Source: Alteromonas australica (GTDB lineage: Bacteria > Pseudomonadota > Gammaproteobacteria > Enterobacterales > Alteromonadaceae). Taken from it: a stretch of 64,000 nucleotides of DNA. Under the pieces are notes generated by a model. It ran no database searches. It saw only the letters and a list, made by a program, of their open reading frames with translations, and had not been told where the DNA came from. The stretch spans positions 3,968,001 through 4,032,000 of the forward strand of contig NZ_CP008849.1 in the NCBI RefSeq assembly GCF_000730385.1, written 5' to 3'. Within the stretch, counting starts at the first letter, position 1, and every line of letters starts with the position of its first letter. The translations under genes were made by a program, and so were the position numbers. Below, piece by piece: positions 62,898-64,000 of the stretch.

Positions 62898-63821
62898 ATG
62901 AAGACAGAACAAAGCCCCTATTTAGATTTACGCCAAATTCCATTAAATGCGCTGGTGGCCTTTGAGGCTGCAGGCCGGCATTGCCATATGCGAAAAGCCG
63001 CGCAAGAAATGTTTGTGTCTCACTCGGCGTTAAGCCGCCATATTAAGCAGCTAGAGTCACGGCTAAATACGCAACTTTTCGAACGAAAAAGCAATAAACT
63101 GCAATTAACCGCCCCCGGCATGCGGTTACTTGCGTCTGTTCAAGCCGCCTTTGGTGAATTAAATAATGGGCTTCATATGCTGAATCCCACTCAAGTAGAA
63201 GGCGAGGTAGTGATTGGCACCACAGGTACAATTATGCTGAATTGGCTTTTGCCTGTGCTGGCCGACGTGCAAAAGCAATACCCGGAGATATCTTTCAAGC
63301 TACGCACGTTAGATCCTCAGCAAAAAGCGCTGCCGTCAGAATTGGATATTGCCCTTTGCCTAGGCTGCCCTGATGAGCCTGACAAGGAAGTGAAAAAACT
63401 TTACGACGAATATTATGTTCCTGTGTGCAACCCCGCATTACTTAAGGGCCAAACCCTACAGACAGTAGACAGTTTATTGGCTTATCCCTTACTGCACGAT
63501 GGCTTGGGGCAATGGCTTCCATGGTTTCAACATCATCAACTCGATGGACGAAAGTCGCCTCATCACACTTATTTCGATTACGCCTATCAGGCCATTGAGG
63601 CCGCCAGAGTAGGCATGGGGCTGGCGCTTGCAGATATTGTTGAAGTGGCTGAAGATATTCGCCAAGGCAAGCTTATGCAGGCCATAGACTCAGCGCATAC
63701 TGAAGGGGAATCAGTTTATTTGGTGACGCATCCCACCGCGTTAATGAACTACCGTACCCAGTTAGTGCTACAAAGCGTGATTAACAATTTAAGAGAACGA
63801 GGCGCACGACTCTGTGTGTAG
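62898..63821 (+). CDS. LysR-family transcriptional regulator
   Basis: DNA-binding protein of 307 residues. The helix-turn-helix reads FEAAGRHCHMRKAAQEMFVS, then HSALSRHIKQLESRLNTQLFERK. The effector domain begins about residue 95 (VEGEVVIGTTGTIMLNWLLP), GcvA-like in style. It is divergent from the deiminase-carbamoylase-dehydrogenase-transaminase operon with a shared 104-base region holding a dyad, so it most likely controls that operon in response to a guanidino compound or GABA. This is the standard LysR arrangement. Confidence 0.86.
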   Translation: MKTEQSPYLDLRQIPLNALVAFEAAGRHCHMRKAAQEMFVSHSALSRHIKQLESRLNTQLFERKSNKLQLTAPGMRLLASVQAAFGELNNGLHMLNPTQVEGEVVIGTTGTIMLNWLLPVLADVQKQYPEISFKLRTLDPQQKALPSELDIALCLGCPDEPDKEVKKLYDEYYVPVCNPALLKGQTLQTVDSLLAYPLLHDGLGQWLPWFQHHQLDGRKSPHHTYFDYAYQAIEAARVGMGLALADIVEVAEDIRQGKLMQAIDSAHTEGESVYLVTHPTALMNYRTQLVLQSVINNLRERGARLCV

Positions 63822-63843
63822 TGCGCCCGCAATACTGAGGATA

Positions 63844-64000
63844 TTAAGCGTCTTTGGGCTGTAGATTGTTGCTGACCTCTCGCGCATCGAAACTGGTTGC
63901 ACGAGTAGGGCGAGTACCTTTCCCCATTTCAATACTCAAAATTGTTTCAATTTCGCTTTTTTTCGCGCCGCCGACAAACACTCCCGTTTCAAACTGAGTG
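63844..64000 (-). CDS. C-terminal part of an unrecognised protein (cut by the window edge)
   Basis: An open minus-strand frame enters at the right edge and ends at TAA (63844-63846); the last 50 or so residues are visible. They include TGVFVGGAKKSEIETIL, GKGTRPTRATSFDAREV and end NLQPKDA. I do not recognise the family. It converges with the LysR gene, 22 bases from its stop. Confidence 0.6.
   Translation of the reverse strand, partial: TQFETGVFVGGAKKSEIETILSIEMGKGTRPTRATSFDAREVSNNLQPKDA

Noticed and set aside
1..64000. CRISPR arrays, insertion sequences, prophage, tRNA or rRNA genes
   Set aside because: No repeat-spacer pattern, transposase, integrase or tRNA cloverleaf was found by reading both strands; I could not run a dedicated search.

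Overview
The window looks like chromosomal DNA of a marine gammaproteobacterium close to Alteromonas (Alteromonadaceae). This is inferred from the many TonB-dependent receptors, Fur- and Zur-type operators, the glucosidase/GluP-type sugar locus, the cydABX-cydDC arrangement and the general protein style; there is no rRNA or other marker gene to fix the species. I see no insertion sequence, prophage, CRISPR array, tRNA or rRNA. Two genes are cut by the window edges: hmuV on the left and an unrecognised gene on the right.

Layout. 1-5863: a Fur-type haem uptake operon on the minus strand (receptor, tandem HmuY-like lipoprotein, hmuT, hmuU, hmuV). 6033-9995: a GH3 exo-beta-glucosidase and a sugar MFS permease behind two LacI-type operators. 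10299-12344: a CDF metal exporter and a diguanylate cyclase. 12341-18493: cytochrome bd oxidase (cydA, cydB, cydX) with its cydDC exporter. 18784-20836: a c-type haem sensor-like protein divergent from a sigma54 activator. 20918-26459: a small secreted protein, a TonB receptor resembling copper receptors, and a very unusual EamA-transporter/OpuAC-binding-protein fusion. 26651-32235: an NTF2-like protein and a zinc-responsive set (DUF2796, MerC-like, acid phosphatase, DUF3299, ABC ATPase and permease, DUF2892) with three Zur-box-like palindromes. 32261-37133: an RND exporter, LolA-like protein and outer-membrane barrel behind a promoter buried in a 40-bp dyad. 37313-38490: two membrane proteins. 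38700-39347: a long gene-free stretch that reads as a CsrB-like, GGA-rich regulatory RNA. 39409-42151: an MFS permease, a Fur-box siderophore-interacting protein and CsbD.

42165-63821 is one large catabolic island. Two regulators (LysR and LuxR type) diverge from an operon of TonB receptor, TPR-sulfotransferase, TIM-barrel protein, 2-ketoarginine decarboxylase-like enzyme (AruI), a 39-residue ORF, a YjiH-type transporter, Rieske oxygenase, succinate-semialdehyde dehydrogenase, GABA aminotransferase, ferredoxin reductase and ferredoxin. Facing it are an arginine:pyruvate transaminase-like enzyme (AruH), an aldehyde dehydrogenase, an N-carbamoyl amino acid hydrolase and an arginine deiminase-like enzyme, with a divergent LysR regulator. 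My reading (inference) is arginine or a modified arginine to 2-ketoarginine to 4-guanidinobutyraldehyde to 4-guanidinobutyrate. The usual guanidinobutyrase is absent from the island, and the deiminase-like enzyme plus carbamoylase would replace it through 4-ureidobutyrate to GABA, then succinate. The Rieske system's substrate is the open question, and this island is the best candidate for an undescribed system.
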